NCBI RefSeq assembly: GCF_013179575.1
Contig: NZ_JABMCQ010000001.1
Span: forward strand, 37,199 to 101,198
From: Sphingobacterium shayense
Lineage (GTDB): Bacteria > Bacteroidota > Bacteroidia > Sphingobacteriales > Sphingobacteriaceae
Length of the DNA: 64,000 nt
Direction of reading: 5' to 3'
Shown here: piece by piece, positions 27,614 through 36,872 of the stretch
Numbering within the stretch: position 1 is the stretch's first letter
How the letters are laid out: every line of letters begins with the position of its first letter
Notes under the pieces: model-generated
What the model was told of the DNA's origin: nothing
Seen by the model: only the letters and a program-made list of their open reading frames with translations
Database searches by the model: none
Position numbers and translations under genes: made by a program

Positions 27614-27629
27614 CTTAAAAAATTTGTGG

Positions 27630-27660
27630 TAAAAGTAGCATTTTTTAATGGAAGGGTCAA
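27630..27660 (-). promoter_or_regulatory. promoter of sucC
   Basis: Minus strand: TTG (27658-27660), 20-nt spacer, TACTTTTA (27630-27637; 7 of 8 TAnnTTTG), then 16 nt to the ATG. Confidence 0.6.
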
Positions 27661-27741
27661 GTAATTATTAGCTAAAATAAAGATAACTTTTTGACTTTAA
27701 TGAGTACTAAAGTATTGCTGAAGTTTTTGCGGCATTTTCAC

Positions 27742-27749
27742 TACCTTCG
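27742..27749 (+). promoter_or_regulatory. -7-like box before the LolD gene
   Basis: TACCTTCG (7 of 8 TAnnTTTG) ends 4 nt before ATG 27754, giving a near-leaderless transcript. It is one reason to reject the upstream start at 27691. Confidence 0.45.
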
Positions 27750-27753
27750 CATT

Positions 27754-28407
27754 ATGATATTGAAGGCAAGTCATATTAACAAATCGTTTGGAAAGTTGCC
27801 GATTTTACGTGGCGTAGATTTATCGGTTAAAAAAGGAGAAGTTGTTTCTATTGTTGGTGCTTCGGGTGCAGGCAAAAGTACATTGCTGCACATTATAGGT
27901 ACCTTAGATAAGCCGGATAGTGGGGACCTGGTAATAGATGGTGTAAATATTGCTGGATTGAGTGAAAAGAAGCTCAGTTTGTTTAGAAACCAGCATATTG
28001 GATTTGTATTCCAATTTCATCATCTCCTTCCGGAATTTACGGCGTTGGAAAATGTTTGCATTCCCGCCTTTATTAATGGCATAAGTAAAAAGCAAGCTGA
28101 AGACCGCGCCATAGAGCTTCTGGCGCGCCTAGGGGTAGAACACCGGGCTCATCATAAGCCGTCGGAAATGTCAGGTGGAGAGCAACAACGCGTTTCTGTA
28201 GCGCGTGCCCTTGTAAACAACCCTTCCTTAATATTAGCCGACGAGCCCTCAGGGAATTTAGATTCGGAGAATGCGGCCTCTTTACACAAACTGTTTTTCG
28301 AATTACGTGAGTCACTAAATCAAACTTTCATTATAGTTACACATAACGAGGAACTTGCGGGAATTTCAGATCGAACAATCCACATGAGAGATGGTAAGAT
28401 CAGTTGA
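27754..28407 (+). CDS. ABC transporter ATP-binding protein, LolD type
   Basis: 217 aa from ATG 27754, the usual length for LolD. Walker [10 protein letters not shown] (35-43), signature MSGGEQQRV (near 140) and Walker [13 protein letters not shown] are intact. LolCDE frees lipoproteins from the inner membrane; the MacB/FtsE relatives are hard to separate by sequence, and no permease lies next to it. An in-frame start at 27691 would add 21 residues with no counterpart in the family. Next gene begins 4 nt after the stop. Confidence 0.88.
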   Translation: MILKASHINKSFGKLPILRGVDLSVKKGEVVSIVGASGAGKSTLLHIIGTLDKPDSGDLVIDGVNIAGLSEKKLSLFRNQHIGFVFQFHHLLPEFTALENVCIPAFINGISKKQAEDRAIELLARLGVEHRAHHKPSEMSGGEQQRVSVARALVNNPSLILADEPSGNLDSENAASLHKLFFELRESLNQTFIIVTHNEELAGISDRTIHMRDGKIS

Positions 28408-28411
28408 AAAT

Positions 28412-28879
28412 ATGGATAAAATATTGATTACTTACGGAACACGACCACTCGCACAACGTGTTAGCAAATTACTCGCTTCAAAGTATGCTGTAGTGTATGG
28501 AAGCAGTGAGATATTTCCCGATGTTCTACTTAAAGGCGATTATAGAAAAATTCCAACAGGTGTGAATCCAACATTTGCACACGAGTTACTTAAATTGTGT
28601 CTAGACGAAGGGTGCCGATTTATTTTACCTCTCGGAAAACAAGAGTTAGCGGCGCTTCATCAAGCTCGTGTTTTATTTAGCGAATATGGAGTGAATGTTT
28701 TAATTCCCGAGAATATTGATGAAATGCTAATTTTAGAAAACCCCGAACAAGGGTTACCGCTTCAAGTTTTTAACGATGGTGTAGACCTCGTTTCCGGAAG
28801 GAAAATTGATATCGACAATTTTTCAGGTATAGGTCTTCTGTCAGACGATCAGCGTTCTGTAATTTTATGTTTAACATAA
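28412..28879 (+). CDS. conserved hypothetical protein, Rossmann-like
   Basis: 155 aa from ATG 28412. The N-terminus KILITYGTRPLAQRVSKLL resembles a pre-ATP-grasp/Rossmann strand-loop-helix, but no ATP-grasp domain follows. I do not recognise a family. It lies 4 nt behind the LolD-type gene and 9 nt before the HAD relative, so the three look co-transcribed. An ATG at 28391 inside the ABC gene is possible but adds only 7 residues. Confidence 0.6.
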   Translation: MDKILITYGTRPLAQRVSKLLASKYAVVYGSSEIFPDVLLKGDYRKIPTGVNPTFAHELLKLCLDEGCRFILPLGKQELAALHQARVLFSEYGVNVLIPENIDEMLILENPEQGLPLQVFNDGVDLVSGRKIDIDNFSGIGLLSDDQRSVILCLT

Positions 28880-28888
28880 CGTTTTTTT

Positions 28889-29455
28889 ATGGTTAGCGAT
28901 ACTTTAGGTAATGATCCCGCGATATATGCTTTTGAGATCGACGATGTGCTTTATCAGAAGCGCGACTATATTTTACAGGTCTTTTACCTATTTGCAAATT
29001 TTCTCGACTATACAGAGGGGACAAGTCAGGCGTCAGCTTTGGTTGAGTATATGAAAAAAAGATATGAAGAAAATGGTCCTTTGGATGATATTGTTGTTGT
29101 GACAGAAACGTTGGCTCATTTTGGGTTGTCTGACTCATTTCTTGATAACTATCAGCGCTTACGGGCTAACGCAACTTTGCCTTTAAAACTATATCTAAAA
29201 CCATCAACGAAAGCTCTATTTAAAACGATTCTTGCTGGAGATAAAGCTATAACTATTCTCACCGATGGGAATCCCGTAGAACAGCTTAATAAGTTAAAAC
29301 ATATTGATTGGGAAGAATTTTCTTTTTATTTGCCCTCACTTAAAGTTTATTTTATACAAGAATTAACATTTAGGAATATCAATCCGATTGATTATATTGG
29401 ACAAGAATACAATGTACGGACAGCCGATATTCGTGTTATACGTCAGCTCAAATAG
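28889..29455 (+). CDS. HAD-superfamily relative with altered active site
   Basis: 188 aa. The HAD fold is recognisable: motif I region FEIDDVLY (15-22), helical cap, motif II ILTDGN and a lysine region. The nucleophile Asp of the DxDxT motif is replaced by Glu (E16), D18 is kept, and no motif IV (GDxxxD) is visible near the C-terminus. Such a protein may have lost phosphatase activity. Could be a regulator or binding protein; function unknown. Last gene of the LolD-type run. Confidence 0.72.
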   Translation: MVSDTLGNDPAIYAFEIDDVLYQKRDYILQVFYLFANFLDYTEGTSQASALVEYMKKRYEENGPLDDIVVVTETLAHFGLSDSFLDNYQRLRANATLPLKLYLKPSTKALFKTILAGDKAITILTDGNPVEQLNKLKHIDWEEFSFYLPSLKVYFIQELTFRNINPIDYIGQEYNVRTADIRVIRQLK

Positions 29456-29467
29456 TCGAATTAAATT

Positions 29468-31003
29468 ATGAAAAAATACCTTCCATTAACGTTTGTAATG
29501 CTTTTATTGCTGGCTTTCTCAGCTTGCAAGAAAGACAACACAATACCAGACACCGATGACGATGATGATGAGATCGCTGTAAAAGAGGATACGATAAAAG
29601 ACTCTGTCTTTTATTATAGCAAGATGCTTTCTTTATGGCAAGATTATTTACCGCCCCGCAATTTAGATGATATCGATGATGCGGAACTTGTGCGTTCATA
29701 TACCAAGAATTACGAAACGGCTGAAGAGGTTTTAGAATGGTTGAAGGGTCTTACAAAGTCGGGCTCAACCGGAAAAAACTATGATTGGTATAGCTTTTTA
29801 GACCGTCAAGGTGTTGTTAGTGGGGAGATTCAAGATGCGGTCGCCACGAGTTTTGGTATGTATGTTTTCTATCTTCAAACGGAAAGCTCGGGTAGTAATG
29901 CGGATTTATATATTCGTATGGTAGATTACAAATCGCCTGCGTACAATGCAGGTATTCGCCGCGGTACTCGAGTCATTAGTATCAACGGAGATACGAAGAT
30001 CGATTATGATTCGCAGTCTGCGCAAGATTTCAAAAAAATTAATGAATATCTCAGTGCAAGTAGTTTGCAAATTGAGTTTGTGAAACCGGACGGTACGGTA
30101 GAGAAGAAAGATGTTGGGAGCGTAAAATATAATTTAGATCCAGTTCTAGATCATCGAGTGATTGCTCTGGACGGAAAAAAAGTTGGATATTTAGCATTTA
30201 GTTCATTTGTCTCCACACTCAGCAATCAAGGAACGACAACTGCAATGTATAACCGTTTCGAAGAAATATTTAATGGTTTTGAGAGTCAGGGAATTAATGA
30301 ATTGGTAGTTGATTTAAGGTATAATGGAGGCGGCGCTGTTGTTACTTCGGAATACTTAGCGGATCGGATAGCACCATCCAGTGCAGATAAGAAGCTTATG
30401 TATGAATACAAGACAAATTCACTATTAGAAGGTTGGGGATGGCTTGAACCGGATTCAGCTTTTGGTCCTGTTTATTATCGTAAAAGAGGGTCTTTAGAGG
30501 TTCCTCGAGTTTATTTTATTGTAAGTTCGTCAACCGCCTCGGCAAGTGAACTGTTAATTAACTCACTTAAACCCTATATGGAAGTGAAATTGTTAAGTAC
30601 ATTCTCCGTTGGGAACGATGGTCAGGTGGTTGCCGAAAAAACTTATGGAAAACCTGTTGGTTTTTTTGGTCTCCCTATAGTAGAGGATGATATCGAACTC
30701 TACGTAACCTCGTTCAAGACGCAGAATGCAGATGGAGAAAGTGATTACTTCGAAGGGTTAGAGGTGGATGGAAATGTTTGGGAATATAACAGCTTTGAGG
30801 ATTTTGGTGACCAGGATGAAAGTATGCTAGCCGCTGTACTTAATCATATACGATCGGGTAGCTTCGATATGAGTCCCTCTAGCTTAATTGCAGCGCGGAG
30901 CGGGCGTGCACAACCAAGTAAAGCGAGAGCGGTAACTAAGATAGTTCAAGGTCATTTTAGGAATGGAATGTATAAATTTCCAAAAGCCGGGTTAACGTTC
31001 TAA
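29468..31003 (+). CDS. S41 family C-terminal-processing peptidase, lipoprotein
   Basis: 511 aa. Lipoprotein signal peptide with lipobox LLAFSAC (Cys20), then a short acidic linker rich in Asp. A PDZ-like domain (about 130-215) precedes the S41 core (about 245-440). The catalytic serine region is VSSSTASASELL (about 352-361), as in tail-specific proteases. It would sit on the periplasmic face of a membrane. Many Bacteroidota carry several such lipoproteins. Starts 12 nt after the HAD-like gene. Confidence 0.88.
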   Translation: MKKYLPLTFVMLLLLAFSACKKDNTIPDTDDDDDEIAVKEDTIKDSVFYYSKMLSLWQDYLPPRNLDDIDDAELVRSYTKNYETAEEVLEWLKGLTKSGSTGKNYDWYSFLDRQGVVSGEIQDAVATSFGMYVFYLQTESSGSNADLYIRMVDYKSPAYNAGIRRGTRVISINGDTKIDYDSQSAQDFKKINEYLSASSLQIEFVKPDGTVEKKDVGSVKYNLDPVLDHRVIALDGKKVGYLAFSSFVSTLSNQGTTTAMYNRFEEIFNGFESQGINELVVDLRYNGGGAVVTSEYLADRIAPSSADKKLMYEYKTNSLLEGWGWLEPDSAFGPVYYRKRGSLEVPRVYFIVSSSTASASELLINSLKPYMEVKLLSTFSVGNDGQVVAEKTYGKPVGFFGLPIVEDDIELYVTSFKTQNADGESDYFEGLEVDGNVWEYNSFEDFGDQDESMLAAVLNHIRSGSFDMSPSSLIAARSGRAQPSKARAVTKIVQGHFRNGMYKFPKAGLTF

Positions 31004-31033
31004 TAGAATACTAAATTAAAATAATTATTACGC

Positions 31034-32038
31034 ATGAAGAAAAAACCAGCTACGATAAAGGAAATAGCACGGAAATTAAAGATTTCACCATCTACCGTTT
31101 CTCGCGCATTGAATGATCATCCGAGCATTGGTTTGGTAACCACTATGCGTGTAAAGAAAGTCGCGGAGGAGCTCAATTACGAGCCGAATCAAACTGCTAT
31201 TTTTTTTAAGCAACGTCGTACTTTTACCATAGGTGTTATTTTACCGAGTTTGTCAGAACCATTTTTTTCTTCGGCAATTAGTGAGATTGAAAATGTTGCT
31301 GCAGATCAAAACTATACTGTTTTGATGGGACAGTCGCACGATGATGCCGAGCGTGAACTTCAAATTATTCAGACGTTTAGAAAACATCGCGTAGATGGTA
31401 TCTTGATGTCTTTGGGTAAAAATACGGAAGATCTTAGTTTTGTTGAAATGTTGAATGAATCGGAAATACCTATTGTGTTTTTTGATTGTGTTCCTAAGAT
31501 TGACGCGGTGAATAAAGTATATAGTGATCTTTCTTCCGGAATGAAAGAGGCGATTCAAGCATTCGCATCTATAGGACATCAAAATATAGCGTTGATTAAT
31601 GGGCCTGAAAATTTACTTGCATCTCAAGAGCGGAACAAAGCGTATCGAGTGGCTTTAGAAGGTGAAACGCTTCAGTATGATGAAAAGTATGTTGTTAATA
31701 CGGATCTTACAGAAAGTGGTAATATAGAGGCAATTGAAAAGTTGTTAGCCATACCTGATCGTCCTTCAGCAATTGTGTCATTTAATGATTTTGTGACGTT
31801 AGATGTAATGAAATACGTTCGCCAGAAGGGGTTAGTCCAGAAGAAAGATATTTATTTTATCAGTTATGCTAATTATCCTTTGTGGAAGTATATGGAGAAT
31901 CCACCAATGGGGAGTATAGAGCAAGATCCTGACAAACAGGCGAGAAAGGCGGCTGAGATTTTATTCGAACATATCGGTACGAAAGAGGATATTGCGCCGG
32001 AAACCGTTGTTTTTAAATCGAAATTGGTTTTGAAGTAA
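31034..32038 (+). CDS. LacI family transcriptional regulator
   Basis: 334 aa. N-terminal LacI HTH (about 6-55: TIKEIARKLKISPSTVSRAL) followed by a periplasmic-binding-protein-like effector domain (about 60-334). LacI members respond mainly to sugars or nucleosides. No sugar-use genes lie nearby, so the target is unknown. Ends at a strong terminator. Confidence 0.92.
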   Translation: MKKKPATIKEIARKLKISPSTVSRALNDHPSIGLVTTMRVKKVAEELNYEPNQTAIFFKQRRTFTIGVILPSLSEPFFSSAISEIENVAADQNYTVLMGQSHDDAERELQIIQTFRKHRVDGILMSLGKNTEDLSFVEMLNESEIPIVFFDCVPKIDAVNKVYSDLSSGMKEAIQAFASIGHQNIALINGPENLLASQERNKAYRVALEGETLQYDEKYVVNTDLTESGNIEAIEKLLAIPDRPSAIVSFNDFVTLDVMKYVRQKGLVQKKDIYFISYANYPLWKYMENPPMGSIEQDPDKQARKAAEILFEHIGTKEDIAPETVVFKSKLVLK

Positions 32039-32105
32039 AAATCTGTTTTTTGAAAAGGGTATAGTAATTATCGGATCGTTGGAGATTCATTAAGATTCGT
32101 ATATT

Positions 32106-32146
32106 AAAAATGGGATGTTCACAATACAATGTGGCATCCCATTTTT
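32106..32146. terminator. bidirectional terminator, LacI gene / first lpd
   Basis: AAAAATGGGATG (32106-32117) pairs with CATCCCATTTTT (32135-32146), 12 bp with a T-run on each strand, between convergent genes. Confidence 0.88.
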
Positions 32147-32163
32147 AATATATTAGCAAATTG

Positions 32164-33552
32164 TTATAAGTGAATTACTTCACCGTAAGCATCTGCGGCA
32201 GCTTCCATAATTGCTTCACTCATAGTTGGGTGAGGGTGAACGGCTTTAATCATTTCGTGGCCAGTCGTCTCAAGTTTTCTTGCTACAACAATTTCTGCTA
32301 TCATTTCGGTTACGTTTGCACCAATTAGATGCGCTCCTAATAATTCACCATATTTAGCATCAAAAACCAGTTTAACAAAACCATCTTTTACGCCGGCAGC
32401 CGATGCTTTACCCGAGGCCGAAAAAGGAAATTTTCCTACTTTCACTTCATGTCCAGCATCTTTTGCTGCTTTTTCCGTGTAGCCAACAGATGCAATTTCT
32501 GGCGAACAATAGGTACACCCAGGGATGTTATTGTAATCGATTGGTTCCACGTGTAGACCTTTAATCTTTTCAACGCAAGTAATACCTTCAGCAGAGGCTA
32601 CGTGGGCAAGGGCTTGTCCTTTCACGATATCGCCAATAGCAAACACGCCATCGACATTTGTCTTATAAAAATCATCGACCAGTACACGACCCTTCTCCGT
32701 TTTGATTCCGACCTCTTCAAGACCCAAGTTTTCAATATTAGGAGTGATTCCGACCGCTGACAATACAACTTCTGCTTCTAGAGTCTCTGTGCCTTTGGCA
32801 GTTTTAATAGATACTTTACTTAACGCTCCTGATGTATCAACAGACTGTACCTCTGATTTAGTAAGAATGTCGATTCCAGCCTTCTTCAATGACTTTTCTA
32901 ATTGTTTAGATACTTCTTCGTCTTCAACAGGGACGATCCTGTCCATGAATTCCACGATAGTTACCTTCGTCCCGATCGCGTTATAGAAATAAGCAAATTC
33001 AACGCCAATGGCTCCTGAACCGACCACAACTATTGACTTTGGTTGTTTTTCTAGGTTCATAGCTTGACGATATCCGATAATCTTTTTGCCGTCTTGTGGT
33101 AAATTTGGCAATTCACGAGAACGAGCACCAGTTGCAAGTATAGTGTGTTTTGCCGTATAATCCTTTACTGATCCATCTGCAGCTTTTACTTCAATTTTAC
33201 CGCCTTTTTTTACTTTGGCTGTACCCATGATCACGTCGATCTTGTTTTTCTTCATTAAAAACTGGATGCCTTTACTCATACCATCGGCTACACCACGACT
33301 GCGTTTTACAATGGCAGGAAAGTCGGCTTCGCCACCCTGTACTTTGATGCCATAATCTTCCGCGTGGTTTAGATATTCAAATACTTGTGCGCTTTTTAGT
33401 AATGCTTTGGTAGGGATACAGCCCCAGTTCAAACAAATCCCACCTAAGGCGTCTCGCTCGATGATTGCCGTTTTGAAACCTAATTGGGATGCGCGAATTG
33501 CTGCAACATAGCCTCCAGGACCACTACCGATTACAATGATGTCGTAATTCAT
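32164..33552 (-). CDS. lpdA: dihydrolipoyl dehydrogenase, paralogue 1
   Basis: 462 aa. FAD enzyme (E3) reoxidising dihydrolipoamide for pyruvate/2-oxoglutarate dehydrogenase and the glycine cleavage system. N-terminal FAD fold IGSGPGGYVAA, redox disulfide in GGICLNWGCIP, NAD fold VVVGSGAIGVEFA, and the C-terminal active-site His in HPHPTMSEA. Only moderately similar to the second lpd at 34.6-36.0 kb, so the two are ancient paralogues. Long 5' leader of about 100 nt with a short hairpin. Confidence 0.95.
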   Translation of the reverse strand: MNYDIIVIGSGPGGYVAAIRASQLGFKTAIIERDALGGICLNWGCIPTKALLKSAQVFEYLNHAEDYGIKVQGGEADFPAIVKRSRGVADGMSKGIQFLMKKNKIDVIMGTAKVKKGGKIEVKAADGSVKDYTAKHTILATGARSRELPNLPQDGKKIIGYRQAMNLEKQPKSIVVVGSGAIGVEFAYFYNAIGTKVTIVEFMDRIVPVEDEEVSKQLEKSLKKAGIDILTKSEVQSVDTSGALSKVSIKTAKGTETLEAEVVLSAVGITPNIENLGLEEVGIKTEKGRVLVDDFYKTNVDGVFAIGDIVKGQALAHVASAEGITCVEKIKGLHVEPIDYNNIPGCTYCSPEIASVGYTEKAAKDAGHEVKVGKFPFSASGKASAAGVKDGFVKLVFDAKYGELLGAHLIGANVTEMIAEIVVARKLETTGHEMIKAVHPHPTMSEAIMEAAADAYGEVIHL

Positions 33553-33660
33553 AAATATTAATTTTTTTGATGGTCATACTGTTTTAGGCTAAAAAAGCCT
33601 AGAGCATATGATAATAAAATATTTGTAGTTCAGACTTTTGTTCTTAGTATGATAACCTCC

Positions 33661-33688
33661 CAAAAATACATATTTTTTTGGGTTTCAA
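33661..33688 (-). promoter_or_regulatory. promoter of first lpd
   Basis: Minus strand: TTG (33686-33688), 17-nt spacer, TATTTTTG (33661-33668). Transcript would have a leader of about 100 nt holding a small TAGGCT/AGCCTA hairpin at 33585-33601. Confidence 0.65.
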
Positions 33689-33794
33689 GTAACGCTTTTT
33701 TAGGATAGTGCGTTATTTTGTGAGGTATTAAGTATGAGATGTCAAACTTCAGTCAATTGACGTTTTATATACACTAATTTATTTTTTTTGGATG

Positions 33795-33802
33795 TATGTT
33801 TG
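33795..33802 (+). promoter_or_regulatory. -7 promoter box of DUF3817 gene
   Basis: TATGTTTG, exact TAnnTTTG match. It lies 24 nt before ATG 33827 and downstream of an in-frame TTG at 33788, which therefore cannot be the start. Confidence 0.6.
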
Positions 33803-33826
33803 CAGAAACATATTTTCATTAATATC

Positions 33827-34120
33827 ATGCTTCGTATTTTTCAACAGATTGCCCTTTGGGAAGCAGTTTCGACTGTGATTTTATTTTTCGTTGCTATGCC
33901 GTTAAAATATATCGCCGGAATTCCGGAAGCGGTTCAAGCTGCAGGTTCAATACATGGATTTTTAGTTGTATTGTTTGTTATATTCCTGTTGTTATGTTGG
34001 AATGAGTATAAGTGGCCATTCTCTCGAGTTGCAAAGTATTTTTTTATTTCTTTAATACCGGTCGTTTCTTTTTGGGTAGAGAAAGATGTTAAAAAACAAC
34101 TACGGCTAAATAGGTCCTGA
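33827..34120 (+). CDS. DUF3817 family integral membrane protein
   Basis: 97 aa from ATG 33827. Three membrane helices (about 10-28, 40-62, 65-82) and the family pattern WEAVSTVILFFVAMP...GSIHGFLVVLF, with the conserved Glu and Gly-x-x-His-Gly. Function unknown; the family occurs widely in bacteria. Ends exactly where the convergent thioesterase gene ends. Confidence 0.82.
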   Translation: MLRIFQQIALWEAVSTVILFFVAMPLKYIAGIPEAVQAAGSIHGFLVVLFVIFLLLCWNEYKWPFSRVAKYFFISLIPVVSFWVEKDVKKQLRLNRS

Positions 34121-34519
34121 TTATTTCGTTACGCGTTCTATCCCCATATATGCGTAGGTAATTTCACTTTTATTATGTGGGGCCGGATTGCCTTCTTTGT
34201 CTAAATTGACAAATACCAATTTGTCTATAGAAAGAATCGTCTTTCTGGTGATTTTGTTCCTTACCTCGCAGCGCATCGTTAGCGAGGTGCGTCCGAAACT
34301 TACGGCCTCAATACCTAGCTCGATGATGTCTCCCTGTATTGCGGAACTTACGAAGTTTATTTCCGAAATATATTTTGTGACGATTAAAGGATTCCCCAAC
34401 TGTATTATAGCGTATATAACAGCTTCTTCGTCAATCCAGCGCAAAAGCGTTCCTCCAAATAATGTGCCGTTGGGATTTAAATCTTCTGGCTTTATCCACT
34501 TACGAGTATAAAAATTCAT
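34121..34519 (-). CDS. acyl-CoA thioesterase, hotdog fold
   Basis: 132 aa, YciA/BFIT type. NPNGTLFGGTLLRWIDEEA (16-34) is the active-site loop and helix of these acyl-CoA hydrolases, with the catalytic acidic residue in WIDEEA. Lengths and layout fit a single hotdog domain acting as a multimer. Acyl-chain preference cannot be told. Confidence 0.88.
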   Translation of the reverse strand: MNFYTRKWIKPEDLNPNGTLFGGTLLRWIDEEAVIYAIIQLGNPLIVTKYISEINFVSSAIQGDIIELGIEAVSFGRTSLTMRCEVRNKITRKTILSIDKLVFVNLDKEGNPAPHNKSEITYAYMGIERVTK

Positions 34520-34547
34520 ATGTTGTTAGGTTTGGGTCTGTTAATAT

Positions 34548-34587
34548 ACATAAAAGGCAAGGCCTAGACAGGTCTTGCCTTTTATGT
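34548..34587 (-). terminator. terminator of second lpd
   Basis: ACATAAAAGGCAAG (34548-34561) pairs perfectly with CTTGCCTTTTATGT (34574-34587), between the thioesterase start and the second lpd stop. Confidence 0.85.
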
Positions 34588-34593
34588 GGCTAT

Positions 34594-36000
34594 TTATGCG
34601 TGGATCGCTCTATTTGCAGAAGCTGCTAGAGCGGCCTCTTTTGTTGCTTCCGTATATGTCGGGTGAGCATGACAAATTCGACCGATATCTTCCGCCGACG
34701 CGCGATATTCCATAGCGACGACACATTCCGCGATCATATCAGCAGCACGCGGTCCAATAATATGTACCCCTAATACTTCATCAGTATTTGCGTCAGCTAA
34801 TACTTTTACGAAACCATCGGTATCTCCAGATGCTTTCGCTCGACCTGATGCTTTAAACGAAAATGAACCAGATTTATACTTCACTGCAGCATCTTTTAAT
34901 TGTTCTTCAGTTTTACCAACCGATGCAACTTCAGGCCACGTGTACACTACTCCAGGGATGAGGTTGTAATCAATATGTGGTTTCTGGCCAACAATGTGTT
35001 CAGCGACATAAATCCCTTCATCTTCTGCTTTATGTGCCAACATCGCACCGCGTACAACGTCACCAATGGCATACACACCAGCGATAGACGTTTCCATGTT
35101 CTCGTTTACAGTGATTTTGTTTCCGCGTTCTTCAGGTTTAATACCAATGTTTTCTAGTCCTAAACCCTCAGTGTAGGCCGTTCTACCAACAGCTACAATA
35201 CAATAATCACCTTCGAGCTGAATAGTTTGACCTTTTGAATCCTCCGCTGTAACGGTAACTTTTTTACCTTTCGTAGCTGCGCTGGTTACTTTGTGGCTCA
35301 TGAAAAAGTCCATGCCTAAGTTCTTTTTTAAGACACGTTGTAATTCTTTACCAAGACCTCCGTCCATTGTTGCAATGATAGATTTAGCATATTCTACTAC
35401 GGATACTTTGGCGCCTAAACGAGCATATACCGAACCTAATTCAAGACCAATGACTCCACCACCGATTACGATTAGATGCTTAGGTATTTCTTGTAAGTTA
35501 AGGGCTTCTGTCGAGGTGATAATGCGCTTTTTATCAACCGGTAAGAAAGGTAGTGCTGTCGGTTTAGATCCTGTAGCGATAATAACGTTTTTAGTTTTTA
35601 GTTCTTCTATTGAACCATCTGTTTTGATTACTTTGATAGTGTTTTTATCAATAAACGAACCTATACCTTCTAAAGTATCAATTTTATTTTTTTTAAAGAG
35701 ATAAGTGATGCCGGCAGTGTTTTGCGCGATAACGTCGTTCTTTCGATCGATCATTTTTTTGACATCAATTTTTAAGTTACTCAAAGCGATACCATGCGCT
35801 TCGAAATTATGTGCTGCATTGTGAAAGTGCTCTGAAGTATCCAACAAAGCTTTCGAAGGGATACAACCCACGTTTAAACAGGTACCACCAAAAGTACTAT
35901 ATTTTTCAATAACAGCCGTTTTAAGTCCGAGCTGTGCGCATCGGATAGCGGCTACATAACCACCTGGGCCACTTCCAATAACGATTACGTCGTATTGCAT
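34594..36000 (-). CDS. lpdA: dihydrolipoyl dehydrogenase, paralogue 2
   Basis: 468 aa. Same fold as the gene at 32.2-33.6 kb: FAD motif IGSGPGGYVAA, disulfide in GGTCLNVGCIP, NAD motif VIGGGVIGLELG, and active-site His in HAHPTYTEA. The GGTCLNVGCIPSKALL form is the classic pattern of 2-oxoglutarate dehydrogenase/glycine cleavage E3. Which complex each paralogue serves is unknown, since no E1/E2 genes are close. Own promoter and terminator. Confidence 0.95.
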   Translation of the reverse strand: MQYDVIVIGSGPGGYVAAIRCAQLGLKTAVIEKYSTFGGTCLNVGCIPSKALLDTSEHFHNAAHNFEAHGIALSNLKIDVKKMIDRKNDVIAQNTAGITYLFKKNKIDTLEGIGSFIDKNTIKVIKTDGSIEELKTKNVIIATGSKPTALPFLPVDKKRIITSTEALNLQEIPKHLIVIGGGVIGLELGSVYARLGAKVSVVEYAKSIIATMDGGLGKELQRVLKKNLGMDFFMSHKVTSAATKGKKVTVTAEDSKGQTIQLEGDYCIVAVGRTAYTEGLGLENIGIKPEERGNKITVNENMETSIAGVYAIGDVVRGAMLAHKAEDEGIYVAEHIVGQKPHIDYNLIPGVVYTWPEVASVGKTEEQLKDAAVKYKSGSFSFKASGRAKASGDTDGFVKVLADANTDEVLGVHIIGPRAADMIAECVVAMEYRASAEDIGRICHAHPTYTEATKEAALAASANRAIHA

Positions 36001-36025
36001 AAAAATATTAATAAAGTTTCGACTT

Positions 36026-36033
36026 CAAAGTTA
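36026..36033 (-). promoter_or_regulatory. -7 promoter box of second lpd
   Basis: TAACTTTG on the minus strand, exact TAnnTTTG match, 25 nt before the ATG. No TTG at the right spacing. Confidence 0.5.
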
Positions 36034-36090
36034 GTTAATTAAATAAACTTAATTGTATTTAAGTTGTAAAAATGGATGCCTAAATATCAA

Positions 36091-36122
36091 TAAAGGCACT
36101 TGCCGTAAAACAAGTGCCTTTA
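36091..36122 (-). terminator. terminator of azurin-like gene
   Basis: TAAAGGCACTTG (36091-36102) pairs with CAAGTGCCTTTA (36111-36122), 12 bp with an 8-nt loop, 24 nt after the stop. T-run is short. Confidence 0.75.
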
Positions 36123-36145
36123 GCAAATTTGATAAGTTTTGAAGA

Positions 36146-36685
36146 TTATTCTGCAACAATCTTACCTTGCATCACGCCGTAATGTCCAGGGAAACTACAA
36201 ATGAATGTATATACACCAGCTTCTAGTGTGAAAGTGATTTTATCTTCTTCTCCAGGACCCAATAATTTGGTGTGTGCTGCAACAGAAGATAGGGATGTTT
36301 TTGGTAAGTAATCAGCGTCAACTGCAGCGACCGCTTCGCTAGCGAAAGTAGCGACATCGACGCCTGGCTTCAACACGATAAGATTATGACCCATTGATTC
36401 TTTTGGAAGTGTACCAACGTTTTTTAATGTTAGTTCAACTGGCTCTCCTGCTTTCACTTTTAACAAGTCGGTATTAAACTTCATTTGATCGTTTGCTTCG
36501 ACCGTTATAGTATTCGACGATTCAACATTCTCAATCCCCGGTACTGTCTCTGTAGGAGTGGTAGTCGGTTCGGCTGTAGTTGATTGCTCCGCCGTCTCAG
36601 TAGCGGAATTGTTTTCTGAACCACCGCCACATGCTGCGAATGTTAGCGCAATCGCGATCGCAGGTAGTATAAATAATTTTTTCAT
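36146..36685 (-). CDS. azurin-like blue copper lipoprotein
   Basis: 179 aa. Lipoprotein signal with lipobox TFAAC (Cys19), a Thr/Glu/Ser-rich linker (about 22-58), then an azurin/cupredoxin domain. The type 1 copper ligands are visible: H100 (GHN), C163, H168 and M172 (in CSFPGHYGVM). An electron carrier anchored to a membrane on the periplasmic side; likely partners are terminal oxidases or peroxidases, but none are nearby. Confidence 0.93.
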   Translation of the reverse strand: MKKLFILPAIAIALTFAACGGGSENNSATETAEQSTTAEPTTTPTETVPGIENVESSNTITVEANDQMKFNTDLLKVKAGEPVELTLKNVGTLPKESMGHNLIVLKPGVDVATFASEAVAAVDADYLPKTSLSSVAAHTKLLGPGEEDKITFTLEAGVYTFICSFPGHYGVMQGKIVAE

Positions 36686-36872
36686 TTTAATTTTATTGTT
36701 TTAAACAAACTTAATAAAAATATACGATAATTACGATAGTTGAGTGGTAAGCTTCGGCGTTTTTTCCTGCGGTAGGGTGCGATTTTTACGTGGGATTGAT
36801 TTTTTTGTTATGCTTCGTATAAGGCAAAAATTATAGGGTGAACGTAAAGAATTTCACTAGATTTGGAGTATG

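Noticed and set aside
27691..27753. Upstream start of the LolD-type ATPase
   Set aside because: Adds 21 residues without family counterpart, and a promoter-like box lies between it and ATG 27754.
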